Below are positions 9,834 through 18,078 of a DNA stretch of 64,000 nucleotides, piece by piece. The stretch is taken from assembly GCF_001499965.1 (NCBI RefSeq), contig NZ_LQIT01000009.1, forward strand, positions 62,001-126,000, written 5' to 3'. Every line of letters begins with the position of its first letter. Position 1 is the stretch's first letter. The position numbers and the translations under genes were made by a program. A model generated the notes under the pieces. The model did not search any database, had not been told where the DNA came from, and saw only the letters and a program-made list of their open reading frames with translations. Source of the DNA: Mycobacterium sp. GA-2829 (GTDB taxonomy: Bacteria > Actinomycetota > Actinomycetes > Mycobacteriales > Mycobacteriaceae).

Positions 9834-11252
9834 ATGAGGCCCCTACGCGAATGGGTCAGCCGCCTCACCGCCGTGACGCTCGGTGTGGCCGTGCTGGTCT
9901 ACGGTGGCGGCACCGCGCAGGCATCCCACGATGGCACCAGCCATTCGGGTTCGCAGATCTCCGCCCTGGTCGCCGACCTCGCACAGGCCAATCAGCGCCT
10001 GGCCGACATCGGCGCGCAGATCCAGGGTCAACAAGAAGGTGTCAATAAAGCGCTGGTGGACGTGGCCAACGCCCGCGATGCCGCCGCGGCCGCGCGCCGC
10101 GACGTGCAAGCCAGCGGACAAGGTCTGGCCGATGCGAACGCGGCGATCGCCGCCGCCCAAAGGCGCTTCGATGACTTCGCCGCCGCCACCTATGTCAATG
10201 GCCCACCGCAGGCGCTGGTTTCGGCGGCCGGCCCGGAGGACATCATCGCCAGCGCCAGCGCCAATCAGACCCTGGCGCTCAGTGCCCGCAATACGGTGAC
10301 CGATCTGCAGCGCGCCCGCACCGAGCAGGCGAATCGAGCGTCTGCAGCGCGCGCGGCCCAGCAGCGCGCCGACCAGGCGGCCACCGATGCCGAGCGAAGT
10401 CAACAAGCAGCGGTGGCCGCCCTGACCGAGGCGCAACGTCAGTTCGGTCTCCAGCAGGCCGAAGTCGACCGGCTCGCCGCCGCCCGTGACGCCGCCAAAG
10501 CGCGTCTGGACGCGGCACGTCCCCAAACTCCACCCGCCAACACCGCACCGCTGATTGCCGCTGGTGGCGCGGCGTCGGCGCCGGACTGGTGGGACCGGCA
10601 AACCCCGGCAGGTGCGACGGCACCTACAAGCGCCAGCCAGTGGGACACCACCTTGCCGATGGTTCCCAGCGCCAACGTCACCGGCGACCCCATTGCCATC
10701 GTGAACGCGGTGCTGCAGATCTCGTCAACTTCGGCGCAGCTGACTGCCGACATGGGCCGAAAGTTCCTGACCCAACTCGGGATCCTGCCCCAAGCCTCGG
10801 CACCCGCCGACCCCGGCTTCACCAACGGGCGCATCCCACGGGTATATGGCCAGCAGGCAATGGAATTGGTGATCCGCCGGGCCATGTCGCAGCTGGGTGT
10901 GCCCTATTCGTGGGGTGGCGGCAACGCCAACGGCCCGTCCCGAGGTATCGACCAGGGCGCCAACACCGTGGGGTTCGACTGCTCCGGGCTGATCCTCTAC
11001 GCTTTTGCCGGCGTGGGCATCAAACTGGAACATTACTCGGGCACGCAGTACAACTCCGGACGCAAAATCCCCTCGTCACAAATGCGACGCGGCGATCTGA
11101 TCTTCTACGGCCCCAACGCGAGCCAGCATGAGGCGATGTACCTCGGCAACGGTCAGATGATCGAAGCGCCCTACACCGGCTCACAAGTGCGCATTGCGCC
11201 GGTACGTACCAGTGGCATGATGCCCTACGTCACCCGGCTCATCGAATACTGA
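9834..11252 (+). CDS. RipA-like NlpC/P60 peptidoglycan endopeptidase
   Basis: Secreted hydrolase cleaving D-Glu-mDAP bonds in peptidoglycan stems. The ATG at 9834 (GTG at 9831 is equally close to AGGGAG) gives 472 residues, the length of Mycobacterium tuberculosis RipA. Signal peptide ending near QAS; a long Ala/Gln-rich coiled coil (residues ~35-240) that in RipA acts as a blocking/regulatory arm; linker; then NlpC/P60 domain with GVPYSWGGGNANGPS, catalytic Cys in GFDCSGLILYAF and His in SQHEAMYLGNGQM. Single gene with its own operator; convergent with the multicopper oxidase gene. Confidence 0.93.
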   Translation: MRPLREWVSRLTAVTLGVAVLVYGGGTAQASHDGTSHSGSQISALVADLAQANQRLADIGAQIQGQQEGVNKALVDVANARDAAAAARRDVQASGQGLADANAAIAAAQRRFDDFAAATYVNGPPQALVSAAGPEDIIASASANQTLALSARNTVTDLQRARTEQANRASAARAAQQRADQAATDAERSQQAAVAALTEAQRQFGLQQAEVDRLAAARDAAKARLDAARPQTPPANTAPLIAAGGAASAPDWWDRQTPAGATAPTSASQWDTTLPMVPSANVTGDPIAIVNAVLQISSTSAQLTADMGRKFLTQLGILPQASAPADPGFTNGRIPRVYGQQAMELVIRRAMSQLGVPYSWGGGNANGPSRGIDQGANTVGFDCSGLILYAFAGVGIKLEHYSGTQYNSGRKIPSSQMRRGDLIFYGPNASQHEAMYLGNGQMIEAPYTGSQVRIAPVRTSGMMPYVTRLIEY

Positions 11253-11341
11253 CACCCTTGAGGTGGCCAGGCTGTCTTACCCCCTTCGCCGCCACGCGTG
11301 GCTGTGAGGTGCCCGCCACCTTGTCAACCGCCGAGCTGCGG

Positions 11342-12862
11342 TCAGGTGATGTAGTTGAGGCTGGTCATCATCCCGGCCTCCTGGTGATAGGTGTTGTGGC
11401 AGTGCAGCATCCACTCGCCGGGGTTGTCGGCGACGAACGACACGCGCAGCTGCTGCATGGGCAGCACGATCACGGTGTCCTTGCGTGCGCCGGGGCGCCC
11501 GTCGGCGGTGAGCACCTCGAAAGTGTGGCCGTGCAAATGCATGGGATGCCACATCATCGAGGTGTTCTTGAACGACAGCGTAACCCGTTGACCCTCACGA
11601 ACTTCCAATGGCCGGGCGTTGGCGAACCGCAGACCGTTGATCGTCCAGTCATAGGGCATCATCGACCCGCCCAGATCGGCCGGCAGCTCCACATCTGCGC
11701 GCGCAGCCGGCAACGCCGCACCCGGGGCAGCGCCGAACATGTCAATGGTGCCGACACGACCCTGCAGCTCCGGAGGCGCATAGTCGGCGGGCGGCTGCGA
11801 ACCCGCCCCGCTGACCAATAGTGCCCGTGCTGACGCGTTCTTGCCCTCCGCAGCCGCAACCAACGGGAACACGCCCTCGCCTGCGGTGACCACCACGTCG
11901 TAACGCTCCCCCATCCCGATCAGCACCGCGTCAACGTCGGTGGGCACCACCGCAAAGCCGTCGGTGTGGGTCACCGTCAACTTGTGCCCGGCCAACGCCA
12001 CCCGAAAGGCCGTGTCCGAGCCGGCGTTGATCAGCCGGATCCGCACCCGCTGACCAGGCTTGACGCGAAAGCTGCTGGGCGCCTTCGGGATACGGCCGTT
12101 GATCAGATAGTAGGGGTAACTGACATCTCCGGCGTCGCCACCGAGCAATGTGCTGCTGCCCGCTCCCCCGACTCCCGGAACGGTTCCCATTCCGGGCATG
12201 CCGGGCATGTCGCCCATCCCCGGCATGTCATGTCCGCCCATTGAATTGCGAAGTCCGTCATAGATCTGGGCCGGGCTCGACCCGACGCCGTCAGTCCAGT
12301 CGTCGAGCATGACCACCCACTCGGCGTCATAGTTGCCCGGGTCGTTGGGGTCGTCGACGATGACGGGGAAGTACAAGCCCGTGTCAGCGTCCAAACCGGT
12401 GTGCGGATGAGCCCAGTAGGTGCCCGGATGCGGTACCGAGAATCGGTAGGTGAAGTCTGCACCGCCGTCGATGTCAGGTGTGGCAGGCGAGGCGCCGTCC
12501 ATGTCGTTGCGCAGCGCGATGCCATGCCAGTGCACCGACGTGGTGCGGTCGAGCCGGTTGCGCACCGTGACAGCCAGTTCGTCACCCACCGATGCCCGCA
12601 CCAGCGGCCCGGGGACCGTGCCGTTATAGGACACCGTTTCGGCAACCGTGCCGCCAAGGTCCACGCGCGCCCGATCCGCGGTGAGCGTCGTCGACACTGT
12701 GCGCCCGCTGTGCGGGCGCCGTGCCTCGGCGTCGGCCACCGCGTTCTTCGGCGCAACGACGCTGCTGTCGCGCGTGCATGCCGCCAGAGTCGCCCCGGCC
12801 GCCACCGTTGCGGCAAGAAAGCTTCGTCGACTCCACTGCCCGCGCCCCGGTGATCCCGCCAT
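11342..12862 (-). CDS. mmcO: Multicopper oxidase, MmcO-like, Tat-exported lipoprotein
   Basis: Oxidises Cu(I) (and possibly Fe(II)) outside the membrane as a copper-resistance enzyme. 506 residues. N-terminus has a twin-arginine signal (SRRSFLAATVAAGATLAAC) ending in a lipobox-like LAAC. All copper ligand motifs are present: SVHWHGIALRND, TYWAHPHTG, MWHPMHLHGHTF and the C-terminal HCHNTYHQEAGMM. A Met/His-rich loop (GGHDMPGMGDMPGMPGMG) in the middle is typical of copper-tolerance oxidases. ATG at 12862 overlaps the stop of the small membrane gene upstream (TAATG). No 17-bp operator nearby. Confidence 0.94.
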   Translation of the reverse strand: MAGSPGRGQWSRRSFLAATVAAGATLAACTRDSSVVAPKNAVADAEARRPHSGRTVSTTLTADRARVDLGGTVAETVSYNGTVPGPLVRASVGDELAVTVRNRLDRTTSVHWHGIALRNDMDGASPATPDIDGGADFTYRFSVPHPGTYWAHPHTGLDADTGLYFPVIVDDPNDPGNYDAEWVVMLDDWTDGVGSSPAQIYDGLRNSMGGHDMPGMGDMPGMPGMGTVPGVGGAGSSTLLGGDAGDVSYPYYLINGRIPKAPSSFRVKPGQRVRIRLINAGSDTAFRVALAGHKLTVTHTDGFAVVPTDVDAVLIGMGERYDVVVTAGEGVFPLVAAAEGKNASARALLVSGAGSQPPADYAPPELQGRVGTIDMFGAAPGAALPAARADVELPADLGGSMMPYDWTINGLRFANARPLEVREGQRVTLSFKNTSMMWHPMHLHGHTFEVLTADGRPGARKDTVIVLPMQQLRVSFVADNPGEWMLHCHNTYHQEAGMMTSLNYIT

Positions 12863-13092
12863 TACCGAGGCTCCTGTTGCGATTCGTCACGCGTTGGTTT
12901 GTCGCTGCGGATGCCACCCCTGTGAGGGGTGGCGAATCGGCGACTATGGCGCCCACCCGCCGGGCCGCCGAACAGTGAGGCCGTGGCGACAACGACGAGT
13001 CCCCAACACAACACCAGTACACCGGCCAGCGGCAGCCATATCTGCCAGTCGCCAACGGCTTCAAACGCCACCGACGTGATTCCCATGCTCAT
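12862..13092 (-). CDS. Small membrane protein co-transcribed with the multicopper oxidase
   Basis: 76 residues. ATG at 13092 follows AAGGAGACC; an upstream in-frame ATG at 13128 has no comparable ribosome site. One clear membrane helix (WLPLAGVLVLCWGLVVVATASLF) followed by a basic, polar tail (GGRHSRRFATPHRGG). The stop overlaps the oxidase start by one base, so it is the first gene of that operon. Function unknown; possibly a membrane partner in copper handling. Confidence 0.7.
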   Translation of the reverse strand: MSMGITSVAFEAVGDWQIWLPLAGVLVLCWGLVVVATASLFGGPAGGRHSRRFATPHRGGIRSDKPTRDESQQEPR

Positions 13093-13151
13093 CGCGGTCT
13101 CCTTCACTGACCACGATGACCGCGCCACACCGGCGAACCGATAAGGGTCGT

Positions 13152-13170
13152 GTGAAGATTCGTTGAAGAA
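13152..13170 (+). promoter_or_regulatory. Candidate response-regulator box (tandem direct repeat)
   Basis: GTGAAGATTCGTTGAAGAA: two copies of TGAAG separated so that they repeat every 11 bp, the spacing used by OmpR/PhoB-type regulators. Located ~40 bp upstream of the response-regulator gene at 13209. Similar sequences are at 17150-17168 and 22400-22418 (reverse). Confidence 0.45.
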
Positions 13171-13181
13171 TGCCGCGGGGC

Positions 13182-13200
13182 GTCACCGCGTAGCGGTGAC
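13182..13200. promoter_or_regulatory. 8-bp perfect hairpin upstream of the response-regulator start
   Basis: GTCACCGC and GCGGTGAC with a 3-base loop, ending 8 bp before the ATG at 13209. In RNA it would occupy the ribosome-binding region, so it may control translation; it could also terminate leftward or read-through transcription weakly. Confidence 0.35.
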
Positions 13201-13208
13201 CCGGCACC

Positions 13209-13964
13209 ATGAACTCCATGAGCAACACATCAGTGCCCTCGAGTGAAAATGCGCGAGGCTACCGGGCGCTCGTGGTCGATGACGAGGCGGCGCTGGCTGA
13301 GGTGGTGGCCAGCTACCTCACCCGCGATCACTTCACCACCCGCATCGTCGACAACGGGCCCGATGCGGTGGCCGTGGCCCGCGACTTCGACCCCGACGTG
13401 GTGATCCTCGACCTCGGGCTGCCCGGCATGGACGGGTTAGAAGTGTGCCGCCGGCTGCGCATTTTCTCCGACGCCTACGTGGTCATGCTCACCGCCCGCG
13501 ACACCGAAATGGACACCATCGTCGGACTCACTGTCGGCGCCGACGATTACGTCACCAAACCCTTCAGCCCACGCGAACTGGTGGCGCGCATCCGCGCGAT
13601 GCTGCGACGCCCGCGTGCCACCCCCGAGCGCGAAAGCGGCCGCGGCGGCGACGTAGCCGCCCCGCTGTCGTTTGGGCCGTTGTGTATCGACGTGGCGGCG
13701 CGGGAAGTGTCCCTGGATGGTGAACCGATCCTGTTGACCCGCACCGAATTTGACCTACTCGCCGCCCTGTCGGCGCGCCCGGGCGTGGTACTGAGCCGCC
13801 GCCAGTTGCTCGAAACCGTGCGCGAGGGGCCCTGGGTCGGCAACGAACACCTCGTTGATGTCCATATCGGCCATGTGCGACGCAAACTCGGCGACGATCC
13901 GGCTGCACCTCGTTACGTCATCACCGTTCGCGGCGTCGGATACCGCATGGGAAGCGGGCAGTGA
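13209..13964 (+). CDS. OmpR/PhoB-family response regulator
   Basis: 251 residues. Receiver domain: acidic pair in VVDDEAAL, phospho-Asp in VVILDLGLPG, Thr in MLTARD, Lys in VTKPFSP. Effector winged helix: DGEPILLTRTEFDLLAAL through HIGHVRRKLGDDP and VRGVGYRM. Stop overlaps the start of the kinase gene, giving a standard two-component operon. Its neighbours (multicopper oxidase, DUF305 Met-rich lipoprotein) suggest control of copper or envelope stress genes, by inference only. Upstream tandem repeats at 13152 are candidate self-binding sites. Confidence 0.95.
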   Translation: MNSMSNTSVPSSENARGYRALVVDDEAALAEVVASYLTRDHFTTRIVDNGPDAVAVARDFDPDVVILDLGLPGMDGLEVCRRLRIFSDAYVVMLTARDTEMDTIVGLTVGADDYVTKPFSPRELVARIRAMLRRPRATPERESGRGGDVAAPLSFGPLCIDVAAREVSLDGEPILLTRTEFDLLAALSARPGVVLSRRQLLETVREGPWVGNEHLVDVHIGHVRRKLGDDPAAPRYVITVRGVGYRMGSGQ

Positions 13965-15118
13965 TGGCCACGCCGATACGCCGGCGGCCCGGCATCGGCA
14001 TGCGGCTGCTGATCGCTCAAACCATGGTGTTGCTGGCCGGCGCCATCACCACCTGGGTGGTCGCCGCGATCGTGGGGCCTCCGCTGTTTCGTGAACACCT
14101 CCATCAGGCCGGCGTGGCTGCCGGTTCCGCCGAGGAGCTGCACGCCGACCAGGCCTACCAGTACGCCACCGCGCTATCAGTCGGCGGCGCCGTTGCCGTC
14201 TCGGCGTTGGTCGCGTTCACGGTCAGCTGGTACGTCAGCCGCAGATTGCAGCGCTCCATCACCGAAGTGGCATCGGCAGCCACCGCGGTCGCCGAGGGCC
14301 GCTACGGGATCCGGGTATCACCGCCGCACCTCGGCGAGGACTTCGACTCACTGGCACAGGCTTTCAACCAAATGGCCGCCCAGCTGCAGTCCGTCGACAC
14401 CAGCCGCCGCCAACTATTCGCCGATCTTGCCCACGAAATACGCACTCCCGTATCGGTTTTGCAGGCCTACACCGAAGCCATCGAGGACGGCGTGCGGTCA
14501 CTGACTCCCGACACCACCGCGATGCTGCGCGACCAGACCCAGCGCCTGGTGCGCTTCGCCCAGGATGTCGCCGCCCTGGCGCAGGCTGAGGAAAGCACGA
14601 CCTCACTGGAGTTCGCCGACCTCGACGTCGCCGAGCTGATCGCCAACACGGCGGCCGCCCTCAGCGCGCGCTACCACGCCAAGGCCGTGGCCTTGTCGAC
14701 GCACCTGCCCACCACCCAGCTGCCGCTGTGGGGCGATGAGCAGCGACTGTCCCAGGTACTGGCGAACCTCCTCGACAACGCGCTACGGCACACACCACCG
14801 CACGGACGGGTCGACGTGCACGCCGACACCGACGGCACCCGACTCCTGCTGCGGGTCACCGACACCGGCGAGGGCATCGCCGCCGAGCACCTACCGCATG
14901 TGTTCGAACGGTTGTACCGCGCCGATACGGCGCGCACCCGCGACCACGGGGGCTCCGGGCTCGGCCTGGCCATCGCCAAGGCGCTCGTCGAGGCACACGG
15001 CGGCCATATCAGCGCCACCAGTCAGGGCGCGGGGACCGGGACAACGTTCACCATCGCGCTTCCGCTGCAACGCAGTGCGAACGCAGCGCACGCCGGCACG
15101 GTAGAACGGGCACGCTGA
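13961..15118 (+). CDS. Two-component sensor histidine kinase
   Basis: 385 residues (GTG at 13961; ATG at 13964 equally possible). Two membrane helices (LLIAQTMVLLAGAITTWVVAAIV and SVGGAVAVSALVAFTVSWYV) flank a short ~50-residue external sensor, then HAMP, the H-box LFADLAHEIRTPVSVL, N-box NLLDNALRHTP, and the DTGEGI, VFERLYR and GGSGLGLAIAKALVEAHGG nucleotide-binding motifs. The small sensor loop resembles metal- or envelope-stress kinases rather than large ligand-binding ones. Partner of the regulator upstream. Confidence 0.95.
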   Translation: MMATPIRRRPGIGMRLLIAQTMVLLAGAITTWVVAAIVGPPLFREHLHQAGVAAGSAEELHADQAYQYATALSVGGAVAVSALVAFTVSWYVSRRLQRSITEVASAATAVAEGRYGIRVSPPHLGEDFDSLAQAFNQMAAQLQSVDTSRRQLFADLAHEIRTPVSVLQAYTEAIEDGVRSLTPDTTAMLRDQTQRLVRFAQDVAALAQAEESTTSLEFADLDVAELIANTAAALSARYHAKAVALSTHLPTTQLPLWGDEQRLSQVLANLLDNALRHTPPHGRVDVHADTDGTRLLLRVTDTGEGIAAEHLPHVFERLYRADTARTRDHGGSGLGLAIAKALVEAHGGHISATSQGAGTGTTFTIALPLQRSANAAHAGTVERAR

Positions 15119-15156
15119 ACGTTCAAGCATCCAAAACTATTGGGCGGATGGAGTTC

Positions 15157-16116
15157 TCACACCCGCAGCAGCGCCTCCACGGTGCCGTGCGCAAGCTTCT
15201 CGCGGTCTACCGGACTGATCGGCGCCGTGTCCAGCAGCGCCCGTGCTGAGGCGTTGTCGGTGTAGGGATAGTCGACCGAGAAGATCAGCCGGTCGATGCC
15301 GACCGTCGACAGCGCGCATTGCAGCGGCGGGAAAGTGGTGTAGCCACTGGCGGTGAACCAGACGTTGGTTTGGAAGTACTGCGCGACCGGCTGGCGCAGC
15401 TCGGCCACTGGGCTCAGCACCGTGTCGATGCGGGCCAAGGCGAACGGAATCATCTCCCCCATATGCCCCACAATGACCCGCAACTCCGGGAGGCGATCGA
15501 ACACCCCCATGGCAACCAACCGCAGGACATGCAATGCGGTCTCGGCGTGCCAGCCCCAGCCGGCGGTGGCCAGCAGGTCGCCCAGAACCGGCGCCAGGCC
15601 GCCGAAGTAGATCTCTGCCACCTGCGGCGGCGGAAACGACGGATGCAGATACAACGGCACGCCCAAATCGGCTGCCGTAGACAGCAGCGGCGTGAAGTCC
15701 GGGTGATCGAGGAACCGGCCCTCGATGAGCCCGTTGATCATGGCGCCGCAAAAACCGAGAGTTCCCACCGCCCGCTGCAGTTCGGTCGCCGCAGCCTGCG
15801 GATCGCGCATCGGCAGCGCGGCGAATCCGGCGAACCGATCCGGATGTGCCGCAATGACTTCGGCCAGATCGTCGTTGGTTTGACGGACCACATCCACGGC
15901 GTGTGCGGCGGGCAGCGCTTCGGCGCCGGGCACCGTGTGCGACAACACTTGCATGTCGACGCCCGCGGCGTCCATGTCGGCCAAGCGGCCTGCGCCAAGG
16001 TCTTCCAGCTTGTCCTGGATTCGGGCCAGTTGAGGATGCTTGCCCAAGTTGGCCAGCGCTTCGGCCGGCTGCAGACCGCGATGAGCGTAATGCTCTTCAA
16101 TGGCGATGACTCGCAT
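15157..16116 (-). CDS. Amidohydrolase-2 (ACMSD-like decarboxylase/hydrolase) family protein
   Basis: Metal-dependent TIM-barrel protein of the family that includes aminocarboxymuconate-semialdehyde decarboxylase and dihydroxybenzoate decarboxylases. ATG at 16116 follows CAGGGAG; a start seven codons upstream lacks a site. 319 residues. Seen: N-terminal RVIAIEEHYAH (HxH replaced by EEH), LPLYLHPSFPPP, RVIVGHMGEMIP and the terminal FSVDYPYTD, all metal or active-site segments. Substrate unknown. A CsoR-like inverted repeat (16144-16158) is 28 bp upstream, pointing to control with the sulfide/copper genes. Confidence 0.85.
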   Translation of the reverse strand: MRVIAIEEHYAHRGLQPAEALANLGKHPQLARIQDKLEDLGAGRLADMDAAGVDMQVLSHTVPGAEALPAAHAVDVVRQTNDDLAEVIAAHPDRFAGFAALPMRDPQAAATELQRAVGTLGFCGAMINGLIEGRFLDHPDFTPLLSTAADLGVPLYLHPSFPPPQVAEIYFGGLAPVLGDLLATAGWGWHAETALHVLRLVAMGVFDRLPELRVIVGHMGEMIPFALARIDTVLSPVAELRQPVAQYFQTNVWFTASGYTTFPPLQCALSTVGIDRLIFSVDYPYTDNASARALLDTAPISPVDREKLAHGTVEALLRV

Positions 16117-16143
16117 ATCAACTCCCTGGTATCGCACAATCCC

Positions 16144-16158
16144 TACCCAGGTAGGGTA
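16144..16158. promoter_or_regulatory. CsoR/CstR-like operator upstream of amidohydrolase
   Basis: TACCCAGGTAGGGTA: 5-bp perfect arms TACCC / GGGTA with 5-base spacer, the GC-tract dyad type used by CsoR-family repressors. Related sites at 17247, 26622, 41686, 41720 and 42726. Confidence 0.5.
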
Positions 16159-16252
16159 TCGGCTTTCGATGCGAGTTCCCGCCAGTCCGTTGACACAAAC
16201 GCGGTGCTGCCCGAGGCGCCGGTCGGCACCACGTCGGTCTCATCAAAGAGCG

Positions 16253-16288
16253 GTCCCCGTGCCGGAGGGACAACACCGGCACGGGGAC
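16253..16288 (-). terminator. Strong inverted repeat, probable terminator of the DUF305 gene
   Basis: GTCCCCGTGCCGG and its 13-base perfect complement separated by 10 bases, 40 bp beyond the DUF305 stop. Read leftward it is followed only by a short T run (CTCTTTG), so termination may be imperfect; it may act on both strands. Confidence 0.6.
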
Positions 16289-16327
16289 ACGGAGAAAAGT
16301 TCGCGGCCTCAGGTTGGCGGCTCGGCC

Positions 16328-16996
16328 CTACAGGGACCCGAGGATCTGCTGCATCGTGTCGATTTCCTTCTGCTGAGAGGAGATGATCTCGCGCGCCATC
16401 TCGATCGCGGGCGCGAACTGACCGCTGTCGACCTCGGTTTGCGCCATAGCGATGGCGCCTTTGTGGTGCTCGGTCATCTGCGTCAAGAACAGCCTGCTGG
16501 CCTCGACACCTTGCGCGTCGCGCAGAGCGGCCATGTCTTGCTCCGACATCATGCCTCCGCCGCCGCTCATATCCCCCATGTCATGACCTGGCATGCCGGG
16601 CATGCCGCTGCCAGACGTCGGGGCCGCCGACACACCCCACTCAGTCAGCCAGCCCTGCAGTTGTTGAATTTCGGGGCCTTGAGCCGCCTTGATCTGGTTG
16701 GCCAACGACACCACGCGCGGGTCGATGCCCTGCTTGGCCAACAGCATGTCGCTCATCTCGATCGCCTGCTGATGGTGCGGGATCATTCCCTGCGCGAAGC
16801 TGACGTCCGCGTCGTTGTGGGCCTGGGCCTGCGTACCGCCACCGGCCGGCGTCGAGGGTGCCGGCGTGGCCGCGGCCGAGGTCGTCATGGACGACATGTC
16901 ATGCTCGCCCTGCGGGGTGTCGTTGCTACAGGCGCTCAACGCCACCGCGACCGCCGCCGCGGAGGCAGCGAGGGTAACGAACCGTTTAATGTGCAC
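16328..16996 (-). CDS. DUF305 (ferritin-like) lipoprotein, Met/His-rich
   Basis: 222 residues from GTG 16996, which follows GGAAGGAA; longer frames to 17473 lack a signal peptide at their start. Lipoprotein signal ends at VALSAC. Two DUF305 repeats, each with the His-rich core: FAQGMIPHHQQAIEMSDML and FLTQMTEHHKGAIAMAQTE. The loop between them is rich in Met, His and Gly (MPGMPGHDMGDMSGGGGMM). DUF305 proteins sit near copper-resistance genes and are thought to bind metal outside the cell. Paralog at 57071. A response-regulator-like box lies ~155 bp upstream. Confidence 0.9.
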   Translation of the reverse strand: MHIKRFVTLAASAAAVAVALSACSNDTPQGEHDMSSMTTSAAATPAPSTPAGGGTQAQAHNDADVSFAQGMIPHHQQAIEMSDMLLAKQGIDPRVVSLANQIKAAQGPEIQQLQGWLTEWGVSAAPTSGSGMPGMPGHDMGDMSGGGGMMSEQDMAALRDAQGVEASRLFLTQMTEHHKGAIAMAQTEVDSGQFAPAIEMAREIISSQQKEIDTMQQILGSL

Positions 16997-17149
16997 ACGA
17001 ATTCCTTCCGTCGTCATCGGCAGCCATGCCGTGGTCCCTGGTGGACGATGCGCCCGCCGGTGAGCGCATGCCTGGCATACCCGGCGATTGGCTGTCCACT
17101 CATCGGCTACCAGCGTGGGGCCAAGACCTAAGGGTCGGCTCGATTTTCG

Positions 17150-17168
17150 ATGAAGAATCGGTAAAGAC
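17150..17168 (+). promoter_or_regulatory. Candidate response-regulator box
   Basis: ATGAAGAATCGGTAAAGAC: TGAAG and TAAAG repeated at 11 bp, as at 13152. It lies between the divergent DUF305 and alpha/beta-hydrolase genes. Confidence 0.4.
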
Positions 17169-17246
17169 CGCTGGCTGCGCCGGACCTCGGCCCGATCACG
17201 CCCCTGCGGCGGAGATGGCACAAGCGATCCGTCCGGCGTGTGGCAT

Positions 17247-17263
17247 ATACCCTGTAGGGGTAT
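17247..17263. promoter_or_regulatory. CsoR/CstR-like operator upstream of alpha/beta hydrolase
   Basis: ATACCCTGTAGGGGTAT: 6-bp perfect arms ATACCC / GGGTAT with 5-base spacer, 12 bp before the ATG at 17276. Confidence 0.55.
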
Positions 17264-17275
17264 CGGCGGAGGGTT

Positions 17276-18068
17276 ATGTCGAGTGACAGGTTCTACACCA
17301 CCGCAGACGGGGCAAGGATCGCCTACGAGCTCACCGGCCGCGGACGGCCAGTCGGCTACGCCCATGGCGTATTGCTCAGTAGGGCCGCCGTGCGAGGCTT
17401 GCAGCTGTTCGACATCGACGCCATCGCCGCAGATCGCCGCCTGCTCACCTACGACCAGCGCGGGCACGGACACTCCACCGGCCGGTCAACACCCGCCGAC
17501 TACCGCTTCGAACACGCTGCCGACGACCTTCTCGATCTCCTCGACGCCGCCGACATCGACGAACCAATCGACTTCGCCGGCTCCTCCCTGGGAGCAGCCG
17601 CGGCACTGTACGCGGCGCTGGCCGCACCGCATCGGTTCCGGCGATTGGCGCTGCTCATTCCACCCGTGGCGTGGGAGTCAGGCCCCGACCAGCGTCGGCA
17701 GTGGTACCTCGACACGGCTGAGCTCATCGACGACATCGGCGCCGCCGCGTGGCGTCAACAATGGGCTGACGCGGCGCCGCTACCGATTTTCGCCGAGCAT
17801 CCGCAGGCAAAGTTCAATCCGGACGTTGACGATGCTTTGGTGTCGTCAGCGCTGCGCGGCGTGGGGCAATCCGACCTGCCTGAACCGGCGAAGCTCGCCT
17901 CACTGCCGCATCCCACTCTGATCCTTGCGTGGGACACCGATCCGCTGCATCCGGTGTCTACCGCAGAGACTGGCGCAGTTGATCCCCGACTCGACACTGC
18001 ACATCGCCCACACCGTCGACGACGTCAAAACCTGGACCCAGCGCACCGCCGACTTCTTCCGCGGTTGA
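17276..18068 (+). pseudogene. Alpha/beta hydrolase with a C-terminal frameshift
   Basis: ATG at 17276 after GGAGGG. Family features: TYDQRGHGHSTGR (oxyanion/DRG region), nucleophile elbow FAGSSLGAAAALYA, and PTLILAWDTDPLHPV holding the acidic residue. After STAE (~17967) the frame is lost: the expected LAQLIPDSTLHIAHTVDDV...TADFFRG, with the catalytic His region, continues in another frame and ends at TGA 18066-18068. The sequence GCAGAGACTGG fits loss of one GA from an original GAGAGACTG. As written, the protein runs on in the wrong frame to 18082. Either a recent inactivation or a sequence error. Confidence 0.75.
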
Positions 18069-18078
18069 CTACCGGCTG

